Shown one piece after another: positions 47,851 through 61,600 of a DNA stretch of 64,000 nt (the stretch's first letter is position 1; each line of letters begins with the position of its first letter). Source of the DNA: Enoplosus armatus. Taxonomy: Eukaryota; Chordata; Actinopteri; Centrarchiformes; Enoplosidae. The notes beneath the pieces were generated by a model that saw only the letters and a program-made list of their open reading frames with translations, was not told where the DNA came from and made no database searches. Location: the NCBI RefSeq assembly GCF_043641665.1, contig NC_092196.1, positions 14,939,692-15,003,691 of the forward strand, given 5' to 3'. Position numbers and translations under genes: made by a program.

Positions 47851-50800
47851 CTTTGATGAAAAGACTTTGTTACTTTTGGACATAGTCAGGTCAGGTCTTT
47901 CCCTGTTTACTCTAAAGCAAATGTGATCAAGGTGATAAAATCTACCCTACTAGTTTCAATTAGTCCTGTGCAAGAAGGTATAATAGTTTCTATCTCCCAC
48001 TAAGACTCCACATGTAGTCATATTGGAACAATGAGCAGTTCATACAATATCAAGAGAATCTGGAGATGAAAAGAAACCACAGAGTTGAGAAAGTCAAATC
48101 AAAAGGTCATGTACATTTGTTTGTGTGTTTCACTTTGAAGTGGAGAGCTTCAAGCTACGCTGGCATGAATAACTCATACAGCTGTGAGCAGAGGCCATAA
48201 CAGTGGGGTCACATGACAAAAGGCTGTCTGCATGACACTTCTGCTTTATACTGATTTCACAACCTTTTTCAAATAAATGTTGTAGCTATAGCTACACAAT
48301 TGTGCTTTACAATTGTGACTTAAATCTTGCGAAACATCAAAAATTAGTCACTTTCAACAGAAAATGACTAAACTGTTGAATTTGTCACAGATTTAAGAAA
48401 TAGCAATATTTCACCTGGTGATCTAAATAATGCCAAATGAAGGCAAAGTAGCTTATATAACTCAACAGCACATTGTCATGAAGTATCCTCCTAAAAACCT
48501 TTCCAAACACTGAGATAATAGAGCATGATGCATTAATGAACACTGATATTTCAGAATGGGAAAGGTCAGCATGCGAACAGCAAGACTTCCCCAGAGAAAC
48601 ATTAGCTGCTATTAAATAAAACCCTCATATTTTTGTTCATTTTCATGCTTTAACTTGAATTAAAAAATTACTGTAGGTGGTTATCCACGGATTTATAATG
48701 TTTTACGTTTATGTTATTACGCATTATGTTACTACTACTTTGATCTTGTTGTTGTAAATTATTTCAAAAGCTGTACTCACACTAATACACTGCAACTGGT
48801 AAACAGAAAATAACTAGGTGGAGGCTCCTTTTCTAGGAAGGGATCAGTTGTTTCTTGAATAGCAGGATAATGTGTTAATATTGAAGGAGCAAATGTGGAT
48901 TAATTTGTCCAGTGTAAATGTAAAGTATTAATCTTATTCTGGAAAACACACTTTTGAAATCTGAGTCTCTTCAACCTGTTCAAAACATTGATGTTAAAAT
49001 GACACGTAAAAGCAATTGCTTAAAAAGAACAGATAAATATAGAGCCCTAATGTGCAGGATTAGATTAGACTGCATTTAAAAAAAGAACACAAGCAGACAC
49101 AGAACAGATGTAAAAGAGCAATTCAAGTAGATCGAAACCTTTGTGACAGAAAAGTTAAAGTACGAATATGCAACTTTTTCCACTTTTAACATAACTGAAG
49201 CAACATCAAAAGCACTTCAGTATATTGTCACACTGCTGTTGACACTGGGTGTGATTCACTGCACATTTCTTTTACAGTTTTGAATGTACCATATTCTAAC
49301 TGACCAGATCCTTTACTCCACATATAAAGTATAATCAAGGAGCGTGGGATGAAGATGCTTAAAGAATACAATAGAGAGAAAATGCCTTTTCTTTAGCCAT
49401 CTTAGGTGTATATATCTAGCCTTTTAGAAAATAATAAATGTACATAAATATATTATATGTACAATGATATTTCGGCGTTCTTATTTTACTATTTTTGGCC
49501 AAAAAGACCATACAATATCTATGTTTTTACATTTGTTCAAGGTTAAAAGAAAAGTTATCCTGAGACACTGTCGTCACAGTGTCCATACAGGTGGTTTATG
49601 GGTTTCTTTCAGGGCAGACCCCTTCCAACACACTGGAACAGCAGACTAGCCTTTATGTCTTGTCTCAAGCCGATCCATGTGACAGTTGCATTACTCAAAT
49701 GTAAAGGGATACATTAAAATTCCCGACTGTGTGGGCATTTAATCAGGCTCTCTCCCTGTCTGAGCAGCACTCTCGTCTGCCCACCTGCTCCCACCCAAAG
49801 CATGGCATAAAATTACGCCACTAAATTTCTGGCAGATGCACCTGCAAGAGTCATGCAGTTGTCATGCCACAGCCCTGTGGCAGAAACTGTTGAAATGTAT
49901 GCTTGTACATATTTGATTACTCTAGTCTCAGCGTAGTCCTGCAGAAATATGTCACCTGTTCTTGTTTTTAAAAAAGAACGAAAGTTGTGTTAACTTCATT
50001 GTATGATGCATAATAACATAATAAATAAAAATAGTGACTCATCAACAAAGTCTCAGAGGGTGTCAATAACACTGACCAGCTCAACAGCGAGAATACCAAC
50101 TGGTGGAGGGTATAAACAGCAACAAAACTACAATGTGTTTGTTTCACTTGGCAGTCATCCACTATTTTACTGCAATAGAACATTTAAATGAAATGTCACC
50201 GTCTGGAGTTTATCTGGTCCTAATAAAGCTGTAGTGTTTTCGCTTTAAAAAGGAACTCTAAAGTTTCATCCTTTGGGACTGTGCAAACTATTTATAAGGA
50301 ACTTTAAAGATGCACAAAGACGAGACAAGCAAAAACTCCCCTGACAGCCAATTGTAAATAAAAGTAGCCTCCCATGGCTAAGACGATTCAACATCAAAGA
50401 AAAAAAGAGTGCGATTTCTCAAGTGGCAGATGGTGAGCCTCCTTTCACTAATCATAATTTTAGATAAAAAGGTTTCTCTAAAAATAAATTGCCAACTAGA
50501 TTTTTTGCAGCTCCGTGCTTGTCAGGGCCCCTTCATCATCTTTTATCTGTTTGTAAACGATCAGTAATTAATAGCTGAGGGTGGTTGACACATGGTCTGT
50601 TGCATAAAATGAACACTGGAATAAAGTGCTCTGCATATGATTACAATACATTTGAGAAGATAATTGTAAGGTTAATCAAACTCTAACTCGGATCATAATG
50701 TTTTCATACAAAAATCGTAACAATATTCAGGCTGTATTTTAATTTCATGATTTAAACTTTTCCCCCCGAACAAATAAGATTCACAGCCTGTGAGTAGCTG

Positions 50801-51483
50801 CACCAGTTGGTATAATATGTGTCATTTATACAAACCAGGCTGATAACCAAGCTGTATATTTAAATTAAGCTTGACCGACACAGGTTTTTGAACACCATGC
50901 AGTGGCTATAATTAATTGCCATACTGGTGGTCCACACAGCATGATTATATAATCCTGTGTTTTGTGGTTATGTTCTGAATATTTGATTTGAAGAACTGTG
51001 TCCTTGTTAGAGAGGATAAAGCAATAGTAGATATCACTTGTGTTATAACTGTGTGGGAGAGGTGATAATAACAGAGGCCAGAAGGGTTACAGCTCTAACT
51101 AAAACTGTTATACTTTAGCATATTGTCATTGTGTTGACTTCTACGAAGTGAAAACTTGTGAAGTTTATCTGTTCCTCGTTTTGCTGGAAACAGAATTTGT
51201 TTGATATGATGCTGTAACAATATATTTAAATCATTATCCTTCCTAATTTTTGACACATTTGTTTTTGAGATACTGTTGTCACTGATCATTGTGTTGGCCA
51301 ATGAGACATTTTTAATTGAAGTTGGTGCAACATGGAAGGTCTGGGGGTGACAAAAATCATCAGAAAGGATGGTCATCTTGCAACCATGAATATCTATACC
51401 GCAAGGAGTTTTTGAGATATGTTTTGAACCAAAGAAGGACCAAAACAGGTGTTAAAACACAAAACATATTCTAAAAGATATTA
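47851..51483. other. intergenic, nothing recognised
   Basis: About 3.6 kb of AT-rich DNA with no feature I can support. Confidence 0.45.
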
Positions 51484-51770
51484 TAGAGCAGATGGTGGCG
51501 CAGTGGTTAGCACTGTCGCACGGGAGGTAAAGCTGGTTAGAGTGGGTTGGAGGTTCGATCCCCAGCTGCCCCCGTCATGTCAAAGTGTCCTTGAGCAACA
51601 CACTGAACCCTAAGCTGCTCCCGATGGAGACCAGCACCTTGCATGGCAGCTCGGTCGCCATCGGTGTGTGAATGTGTGAGTGAATGGGTGAATGAGACTT
51701 AGCTGTAAAGCGCTTTGGGAACCGTGAAGGTTGAAAGGCGCTATATAAGTGAGATCATTTAATTTCATTT
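51484..51770 (+). mobile_element. tRNA-derived SINE-like element
   Basis: It has an A-box-like TGGCGCAGTGGTTAGCACTG from 51496 and a B box GGTTCGATCC at 51552-51561. These are followed by a conserved body (tgtccttgagcaacacactgaaccctaagctgctcccga, tgtgtgaatgtgtgagtgaatgggtgaatg) and the tail gtaaagcgctttgggaaccg then aaggcgctatataagtg. It is better preserved than the copy at 37547 and lies about 0.8 kb upstream of shisa9. Confidence 0.75.
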
Positions 51771-52608
51771 ATCAATGCCTTGTTATTCATTTGTGCACAA
51801 AGTGAAACTCACTGCAGAAATGTATGTGTTTCAAATACTCTATCAGTAAGTCTTTAGCATATAAATTATAAATATATATATATTCACACTGGTTGGGTTT
51901 TACTTAAAAATCTGCATTTTGTGTGTTTCTTTACAATTCATAATGAGAAAATAAAGTCACGTTTTATTCCCATGTAAAGGCATCACTAATGTAAACATGT
52001 ATAAAAGTATCATTAACAACTTGGATCTTGTTGTTTCTATTGTTAGTGCCTGTTAAGCCCTGTCAATCAATTTGGGAGTGACAGCTGGTTCCAATCCTGC
52101 GTTTTTTATTTTGGTGTTAGGGTGACTTCGATCACGGATTGTGCCTTTACAGACTCAACACAATAACAAATGGCTGTAAGGGTTGTAATTAGAGCTGTTG
52201 CACACTGCTCTCACTCTCTCATTGGTTCTCTCTCTCCTCCTGATGCTCTCACTCATCGGGGTCTCCTCTACTTTGCGTTGTCTTTCTCGCTCTCTGTATC
52301 TGGAGTGAAGAAGCCTCGGAGGGGTCTGACACCCTCCAGCACAGCCAGGTGCGCCACTTCAGTGACGCGACCCCTCTCCAACTATTTCCTACAGTAGGCT
52401 GCCCTTTGGAAAGAGCATCAACTGCCTTCACAATAACCGTGTGTTTTCAAGGAAAGAAAAGTACAGGAGCGCACTGTGCTTTTACGCATGGAAGTTGGAA
52501 TCAACCTAATTACATTTACGCATGGCTGTGTCTCCTCTCTTCGGAAGATGCGTCCGGGCTTATGAGAGCTTGTCAGGGCGTCAAAAGCGGGACAGAAAGT
52601 GAGCAACG
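51771..52608 (+). promoter_or_regulatory. shisa9: shisa9 promoter and 5' leader (inferred)
   Basis: GC content and CpGs rise toward the shisa9 start after about 52190. There is a pyrimidine-rich segment (ctctcactctctcattggttctctctctcctcc, with an inverted CCAAT box, attgg, near 52221) and gtgacgcgacc near 52361. Upstream ATGs are present; the one at 52349 opens a 99-codon frame that overlaps the true start in another frame. The transcription start is not identifiable by eye. Confidence 0.45.
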
Positions 52609-55600
52609 ATGCGGGGCACTGAGCTGCTGCTCGGTTACTTTCTGGTGAAAGTTATGGTGTGCGACGCGGAGGGCGAGCCGGGTCAGACCGTCGACGACTT
52701 CATGATAGTGACCGGGTTTAACGACTCAAAGGAAGGGGAGAGCGGAGTCACGGAGAGCCCGCACATGGAGGACAAGTGTCGCGGCTACTACGACGTGATG
52801 GGCCAGTGGGATCCGCCGTTCGTGTGCAGAACGGGCAACTACCTGTACTGCTGCGGCACCTGTGGCTTCAGGTTCTGCTGTGCGTTTAAAAGCTCCCGGC
52901 TGGACCAGACCACCTGTAAGAACTACGACACCCCGCCGTGGATGATGACAGGAAGACCCCCGCCGAAAGTGGACGTGGCGCTGGACACCGCGAAGGATAA
53001 GACCAACCTCATTGTGTATGTCATATGCGGGGTCGTGGCCATAATGGCACTGATAGGGATTTTCACCAAGCTAGGTTTGGAAAAGACGCACCGTCCGCAC
53101 CGAGAAAATATGTCAAGGTAGGTTTTAATATTAGCCTACACATGTTTTAGAGTTGTGAGATATTTGCCCTTGACTTGATCTGTCAAAACATCTGAAAGCT
53201 GATCTGTTAGGTTAGATGTGTTACTGAGCTCTGCGATGTATGCTATGAACTTGCCTGTATGTGGAACAAAATCCTATAATTTCAGCAAAACAAAGTCACA
53301 AAGCAGCACGTTTTTTCATAAATAAAACTGTGTAACACTGAAAAAGAGCAAAAGTTTATTTGCATTCTAAGTATATTTTAAAAGTTCAGTTTAACGTCAA
53401 TTTCCTCCAGTCAGAAACCAGTTTGATGACAGCCTGTTCATTCTCAGTTGCATAACCTGCCTGTCTGCACATAAGTCACATGCACGTTTTTGTCAGTGTT
53501 GCAGACAAAAGTGTGATGTTTTATTTTCATTGCATTTTCCAGACTATTGCCAGTGAAGTTGTGACATGCTCAAGTTAACACTGATTTTTTTTGTCCAAAT
53601 ATAACTCACAAAGTGAAAATGGTTAACAAAAAATGGCTAAATTATAATTTGGGCTTGTTAGAAATATGCCTATTTATTTCCAGCATGTTGCAATTGAAAC
53701 TCTCGGGTCAGCTTTAATGTTGCATGGTTTTGGTAAAAAAAAAAAAAATATATATATGTATTTTTTTTTCCTCCACGTCAATTTCTGTAATGGCACTCAG
53801 TACTGACTTTTGTTTTTAAAATATATGTGAGAAATCTGCCCAAAATTGCTTATTGCAGACACGCTTGTGAGCATATAGTTAGTACACACACACACGCACA
53901 CACACACACACACCTTTTCTCAAACACACATTTGCACACAAAGAGGCTTATTACTCTCTTGCAGCCTACTCAGGAGACTGATTTTGGGCTGAACAATGTC
54001 TGCACTGAGGAGACACTGTTGTCATTGTCGTTCAGTAAGAGTATTAGCGTGTAGCAGTCCAGGCTAGTTTCCATCCTTTAAAACAAATAGGCTAAAAAGA
54101 CACAAAAGTATGAGAACATTTTTCATTAAAAAGGTCTGTTTTATCAATAAAGGTTCCACTGATTTAGGTAAATAATGTCAATCATATTGTCGACTAATTC
54201 ACTGAAGACATTTGTTGAAGTAGACACTGCACCATAATGAGATAACTTTTGATCAGGTACATGATGAGTTTTTAATTTAGATGATGTTACTTGAATCTGA
54301 GTTGACACCTGCGACAAAAGTTAATTACAAGGTATCTGGATGGCTCTGAACTTACAAAGCTGCAGAATATATTACTCTATGTAGTCCAAAATAAAAAACT
54401 GTGGACAGTTAAATGACTGACAATAGTAAACATTTTTTTAACCTGCAGATAGTTTTCCACATATTTAGCAAAATTACACTCCGGGTGACATAATATAACT
54501 ATTTATATCACTCTATTGCCATGTTGTACCAAGACACAGCTAAGTGTCAGAACTTAATGTTTGAGAAAGTAATTTCAGAAAAAGATGACTTGCTTTTGCT
54601 GACCTCCAGCGGTTTAAGTTCCCACGTCTAGAAAACTGTACTCAGGGTTTCGGCCGGTACACTCTGATATCATTGTTGGGTGAGTGGAGCTACCAACAGT
54701 GATACCGTTAGTTATCAATACACAGTCAAATGTGCCAAATGATGGGTGAGCGTGTCCATTGAAGCCCAGTATTCATGTTTTTATTCATGTTTTGACTTAT
54801 CGTTAGGCCCCGCAGTGGGCATCAATCTAATCTAATATAAATCTACTGGGCCCTTTGACAGGCGACACCATTCTCTAGCCGTGACCTAACGTCCAGTACT
54901 TCTGCCTTGAAATCCTACAATCACCCAAACAAAGAGCAGATTCTCAGCGGCATGACTTGGCCTTATTGTATCTGCTTAGGCTAAACTACAGTGGCTGGCC
55001 CAACTTACTTGATAAGCAGTTTCATCTTAAGGCCATAGCCCCCTCAACCACCATTGGCGTATATCTAGTTACAGTCTTACCAATAGCCACTGGTTAGAAA
55101 CCCCTCTGGTATGACAAACTTTTCATTAATTATGTCCCTTGACCTGTCTTACCAAAGAAAAGAACATGGTTTCACCATGAATTCGTGTTTGAGTGAATAC
55201 GAACGCAGGGAAGTGAACAGAGTCATCAGGTAGACTGAGCGTAGTCAGAAGTGCCAGACTTGAAACTTTAAAAAGGGGCATTCACAAGGAGTAGAGCTCT
55301 GTGTGTGTGTGTATGTATATATATATATATATATATATATACTGTACCCACTGCGTTACAGACTTGAGATGTGGAGTAGGAAAGATGTGGCCATTTAGAA
55401 CAGTTTTGGAGTTCGACCCATACTAAGGACTAAAAGTCTGGGTATCTCAGCCTGTGCTGCTTCAATTTTCACCAGCAATGCTAAACCGCTGGAGCACCTT
55501 TTAAACAATGGACTGCCGCACGAAGCATGAGACTTCAACACTAGAGAGCACAGCTTGTGTCCTCCTACCAACAGTCAAGTTGTTTTCTGTTTACCTTAAC

Positions 55601-58600
55601 TGAGAAGATAACTTCTGTGTACTGTGGCAAATGTGCCGATCATTTGTTTTTGGAACAACCATCAGGGTTATTTCAACAGGCACAGACAACGTTTGCTTGA
55701 ACTGACTGTACTTGGACAACTAGGACTTGTTAATGAAAGCCGGAGTGCACTGCTGACTAGCACAGAATCTGTACTTGTTATTTACTGCAAGATGTCCTCC
55801 CCAATCTGAGATTGTTCTTCATCTTTCCAGAGCTCTTGCACATGTTATCCGCCATCCTGCCACAGAACATACGGATGACATTGGACTTGGCCAGCACTAT
55901 GAGAACATACAAACCAGAGTCACAGTTAACAGTCTCCGTAAGTACTGTATCAGCAGCACACAGCACCTAGCTACAAACCTACACACACATTCACATGACA
56001 GAGCAGTGCTAGGTTCCATATATCTATTGACTAATGTTGCAGCCATCTGCTTTTTCTGCTGCCAACTGCTTTCACTGACCAGAATGGCACCAACCTGAAT
56101 CGCACAACCACAACCAATTTCAACAGATACTCATAAACTCCCAGATTAAAAAACAAACAAATATAAACCTAAAATTGTGTGTCCTGTATATTTGCTTACC
56201 TATCCTGAATTGGAAGAGGTGGAAGGAAAAAAGGTCCAACCACAACCCTGCGGGGAGGTGAAGCAATTAGTCATGCCCTCAGCAATCACTTAACATACAC
56301 GCTAATTACCACAGACAACCTAGAGCTCTGTTTCTTAGCCAATGCTTATTGTATACAACGGCCTCACACATTATATCTCATTCATCAACACCAACGCCTA
56401 CACACCTACACACATAGAAAAGAGTTCTTATTAACACTAACCTGCTCACTGCCTTGACAGCTCCAGTCAATAAATGTCTCTCTGCCTCCCTCCCTCTGCA
56501 AGCTTCATTTATAAATACCTGCCCAGCTAAATAACTGGCATTTAAAAACTGAGGATAAACTCTCTTGATACAGATTTGAAAGCAAATGCAAAGAAATATC
56601 AGTGACTATTATGTTCTCAAGTTTGCATGTTCTCATTTCAGCTGAAGAGTACAGCCGGTGATTTCAGTGATTAGTTTGGAAGGTTTGCTAATTAGTGAAA
56701 ACACCTGCTGTAATCTGTGGTTGGAAGAAAAACCTGCCTGTTCTTGGCACACACTGCAAATGACGGCCCATCTCAGATGACCTCATCATACATAGCCAGG
56801 GTTTAGTTGCACAAATATTTAAGCGTTTTCAGTGAGCAGACTATTTCCATAATTAATCAAAATTCATCAACTCGAATACATAACGTATATAAAGGAATCA
56901 AGAAAATACAACCAAGAAAATTATAGATGAGTAACACATTTTGCTTTAGACCAAGGATGCTAAAACAGAATTCTCCACAATTTAGATGCAAAACAAAAAA
57001 AGAAGAAATTCTGACTTGAGATTTAGCAAGAGTACAAGCAAAAATGATCTAAAACCCTAAACTGCCCTCAAACTATAATTCTTGATGAGTAAACCCAAAC
57101 AGAGTATCCAGGCAATGTACTATTACTTGGTTGCAGAAATGTTATGCAATCAAACAAGTTAATGACACGACACACACAACGTTGAGTTTTCTACAACTAA
57201 CTTAAACCCAAATGTGGTCTTTTAACATGGCTGCCACAAGGACAGTGTGCTTTATGTAACCAAGCAAACTTTGTATTTGCATTTTATTATCCCATCATAT
57301 TAACTATAAATATTACTGAAGTGAGAAATGCAATTTAACTTAAAAGAAAACTAACCTTAAAAGTTGACAGGCGTTCTATTTAAAGAGCTAGACGTCTTTT
57401 TCTGTTTTAGCTTAGATCTTTTTTTTTTTGCTCCCTAAAATCAGCTGAGGTGAGGTGTCAGCACTGACATGATAATAATGAATCATTCTAAAATCAGAGC
57501 GCTTTCTGCCCTACCTTGCCTCCTCACAGAATAATTATCAGTTCATTAAAAACCAGCCAACTCGCTGACAGGACTGATCTTCAGAGAGAGATACTGTAAG
57601 CTTTCTTTAGTGTACTATGTACAGTATTATACTTATCATCACCTTTTTAGTATAACAAATAGTGTGGCATAATTCAACAATGCTTTGATGAATGTACTTG
57701 CTAATTGCACATTAGGAAATTGTTTTTTGTTATTCTGCCAGTATACAGTGGGTTTCAATACTTTGGTTTGTCAACTACGAACTATTTGAAAGCAATATCT
57801 GTGCTAACATGTTGAGGTGTACACACTTACATTACACAAACTGTAGTTGAAGGCGCTGAGGAACTTGTGCCCTGATTTAAAATCCCATTTTCCTGCCAGT
57901 CCCTGGAGTAAATGAAAGAAAATGATCAATGTGAGGTAACGCGACATCATTGTACTGTAAAACAAGTGCAGTCACTACATCTATTTAAAGGTTTAAAAGG
58001 CTATGTCACTTTTGTAAAAAAGTGAAAATTGAATTACTTTGAAAAATGTGCAGTTGCCACATCTCACCTGCCTCATTCTTTGAGTCAGATAATAACTTTA
58101 TACCTGATGATCACTATATATTTATATTGATATATTTAGTTTTAATGTAAGACAGAATTCTTCTTGTCCATAGCAGTCTATGGACTGTCTGAACAAATTT
58201 GCAATGCATTATATTTGCATTCACCTTGGCTACATAGTGTAGATTATCAGGTGTATAAGTGGGGTATCAAAATGAGAGAAGCCTCATAATTCATATATAC
58301 TACAACGAAGAAAAGAATGATGTAGCTTTCTTTTCATTTGGTGACCTTGGCGATGGAGCACATTGTGCTGTGTCTTACAGGGATGTACGGGAGGAATTCT
58401 GTGTAACAGAGTTGGCAGCAGCACAGGGATGATTATTGTTTTCTTGACAGCAGTCCTTGCAAGGTTACAAGAGGTGAGGTGATATTTTTTGCCACAGAGA
58501 TCCGTCCTCTCCAGCTGTGCCTTCTAGTGGCAGGTGTGAATATACGCTAGCTATAACAGTCGCTGTATATTACAGAGAGTGGTGCAAAGCAGTGCTTGAA

Positions 58601-61600
58601 ATGCTCCAGAGGGAGCCCCTTTTGCTCATCTGTTGCCTGTCAAAGATAACAAAAATCTGTCAGACTGGGCTATGAGATCTCATTCTCCTCAAGACACCAG
58701 TAATACAGATTTTGTGAGCTGGGTTTCTTTGGCTACCAGTACGATCATGTTCATGTCCTGCTGGCCATGGGCGTACATGGGGCAATTGTGAAGTGTGGCC
58801 TCTTTTTACTCCAGGCAGTCAGCCAGAGAGAACAAAGTCTCCGCTCACTGCCAACACTCCACTGGTGCATGACAGTCCATTTCCTCACTGCCAGATAGAA
58901 ATGTATTTCAGCAGCATTACCTCTGACAGCAGCTGAGAAATTGCTACCAAATGTAGAGTCTACCTATGGTTCTATTTTCCAACTGCCACATACTGCACTC
59001 AAATCTTTAAGGAGATAATTACAAACTGACAATACAGAGAGCTTAAAACTATTTGGATGGAGGCACACAAGTTGTTTTTGTTTCTATGGGTCCATTAGTC
59101 AATGAAACTTTCTGTAACTAAACTAACTTTTTATAGTTTTTCAACACCAGGTGTGCAAACTTAGTGGTTGCTAGTAATTTACCCCCTTACTTTAAAGCTG
59201 GACCTGTGAGAGGAAATGTAAATATGTGTATTATTAAGTCATTATTGCTCTCTTATGGACAAATATGGGTTAATTTAGAAAATCACTACTCACTACTACT
59301 ACTGTGAGGTGACATTTCTCTACATTTTAAGTGGAGCATCTCCAGCCTTTACTTTCAAATTTGACTGATGCATGGGAGGTCTCTCCTTGAATTTATTTTA
59401 ATAGTGTTAAAAATAGCATTTTACACCATCCTGACTGCCATATTCTGAAGTTCCAGCTGTATCATGTGTAACTAACAATATTAGTCATTTTGATAGAGCT
59501 GTTCCAGAGCAATTTAGGATATTTCAGTTTGAGGTATTATGATTGAAAATTGTTAAATATTTATTTCTTTTTAGGAGCACAAGAATGGAAATCAGTCAGT
59601 TATATCAGTCAAGTTGATCTAATCTGAATTGCTTTGAAGGGAAGGCCAAGTGATGGCTCTAAAAGTATGCAATACTTCAGACTTGCAATTAAAAAATGGT
59701 TCTGAATACATTGAATATGTTGTAGCTGTGATTCACAATAACAGAGAGGTGCTGCAGTGGTGTGATAAATGTAGAGGTGCACAATATCAGATTTTCTTAT
59801 TATTATCTGTATCAGATTGTATCAGACCACTGGGATCAATACAGCTGAATTTGTCTCTTAATAATTAAGATACTATGACTGATACTTTTAAAGCCCTTTT
59901 TGATAACAAATATCAGCCACTAGTTAGGAAATATGTCTGTGGTCTTTTCAGTTGATGAAGAAGAATGAGATACTTTATGATCTTAATTCTGATTCGTTTT
60001 CCTTAACTAAAAGTTATCTGCAGCCAGCTCCATTGTTCTCCATCAGATCTAATTACTTTAGTTTGTTGAGGTAAAGCTTTTTGCCCATCTTAGGCTATGA
60101 GGCTGTATGAATAAACTGACACACATATTTATTTATATTAATATATACATATATTAATGTAATATTAATAATATATACATATTATTTTATATTGTCTGCA
60201 TGTTTCCTTTCATGTAACAGTTTAAGACAGCATGAATTGCTCTTTTAAACTGATGATCAACTTAATAAAGAACTCTACTATGGACTCTACTTTTCTATGT
60301 CTGAAAAGATGTTTCAACTATTTACACATACGTTTAAATATAACTTAGATCAACTAATACTATATATAGTGTCTGATGTTAAGACTTTCAGGAGTCTGAC
60401 AGAAATGGCAAGATATTGACTCAGAGAGAAAAGAATATTTTCATCACTAACTTGAAAGTAGGCTGCCTGTAAATAAGAGCGCCCTTCTCCTTGTACGATT
60501 TATTTCGGGGCATACAGCTCCCAAAATACTCTCTTAAATCTTTTATGAGTTCCAGGGAGGTGTCTGTGTCTGGAGTGTTAACTTGCTTATTTCCCGCAAC
60601 AACCATGGAGTCTTTAACCTTACAAGTCTCCAGAAGTGGCCTACTTTCTTCCAGCAGCTGACATAAAAGCGGTGACTCTGACAACAGTACAAGCACAAAT
60701 GACACTCAGTCAACACAAAGTCAGATAAACCTTAAAGAGGGAGATAAACAAGTACATACATCAGCACATCAGTTTAAATTGAGTTTGGCATCCTGAAAAT
60801 AGCTTTTTGCACCAGATGTTAACAAAAGCCCTGTCCTCATTTTTAACTGCAGTAAAATCCATTCCCATCTTAGAATATATAGAGGAAATCTGAGATACTG
60901 GAGACATCCAGACAGGCTAAAAAAATAAAAGTTTTTGACAGTATTGGGATACAAAATAGTTTGGTCAAAGTATTCAGTGTACATCGACAATTATTTCAAT
61001 TATTTACTTTCGGCGGCTTCTATCTTTAAGGGGATACCCTGAGCTTGACCTTGACTGAGTATCAGATGAGCACAATGGTCAGATGAGACTACTCAAATGC
61101 TAGAGCTTACGAACCTGGATGGTCCAACTAATGAGCATATAAAACTAGTTTTCCATGATTTAATAAGCTGATGGCATGGGACTAAATTTGATCTATATTG
61201 TTTTTAACACACATACTGTCATGTATTAATCATGTATAATCCTAGTTACATAAATTATAAGTGAAGGAAATGCAATGAATTCTATGGAAGCAGGTAATCT
61301 AATTTGACTTAAGCTTAAAGAAGATCACACTGAGAGAGAGCCTGTGTGCATGGCCCACTTATGATGAATTGTATGAAACTGAAACAGGTCAACAAGCCCA
61401 GAAAGGAACCTGACAAGGTAACACAGATAGATTTGATGCAGAGACTACACTTTTTTTAATAATTTGGTCATTTTTCTTAGTAAATTAGCTAACTGTGACA
61501 TGACATTAAAAAAGCATTAATATTAGATGGTCAGCTAATATATGTTTGCATGTAACTGTGTTCAAAACTTCAGGAACTAGTTTTTTTTAAAACACATTTA

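Larger units (their letters stand above)
53118..55830 (+). other. shisa9: shisa9 intron 1
   Basis: A 2.7-kb intron with donor GTAGGT and acceptor ctttccag. It contains a poly(A)/TATA/poly(T) patch at 53736-53771, a CA repeat and a TG/TA repeat (annotated separately). No other gene is seen. Confidence 0.8.

Noticed and set aside
51484..51570. A functional tRNA gene
   Set aside because: A and B boxes are present, but no cloverleaf with correct arms can be drawn and the sequence continues into a SINE-type body and tail.
52170..52397. 75-codon frame upstream of shisa9 as a separate gene
   Set aside because: It lies in the presumed leader/promoter with pyrimidine-rich repeats and no protein resemblance.
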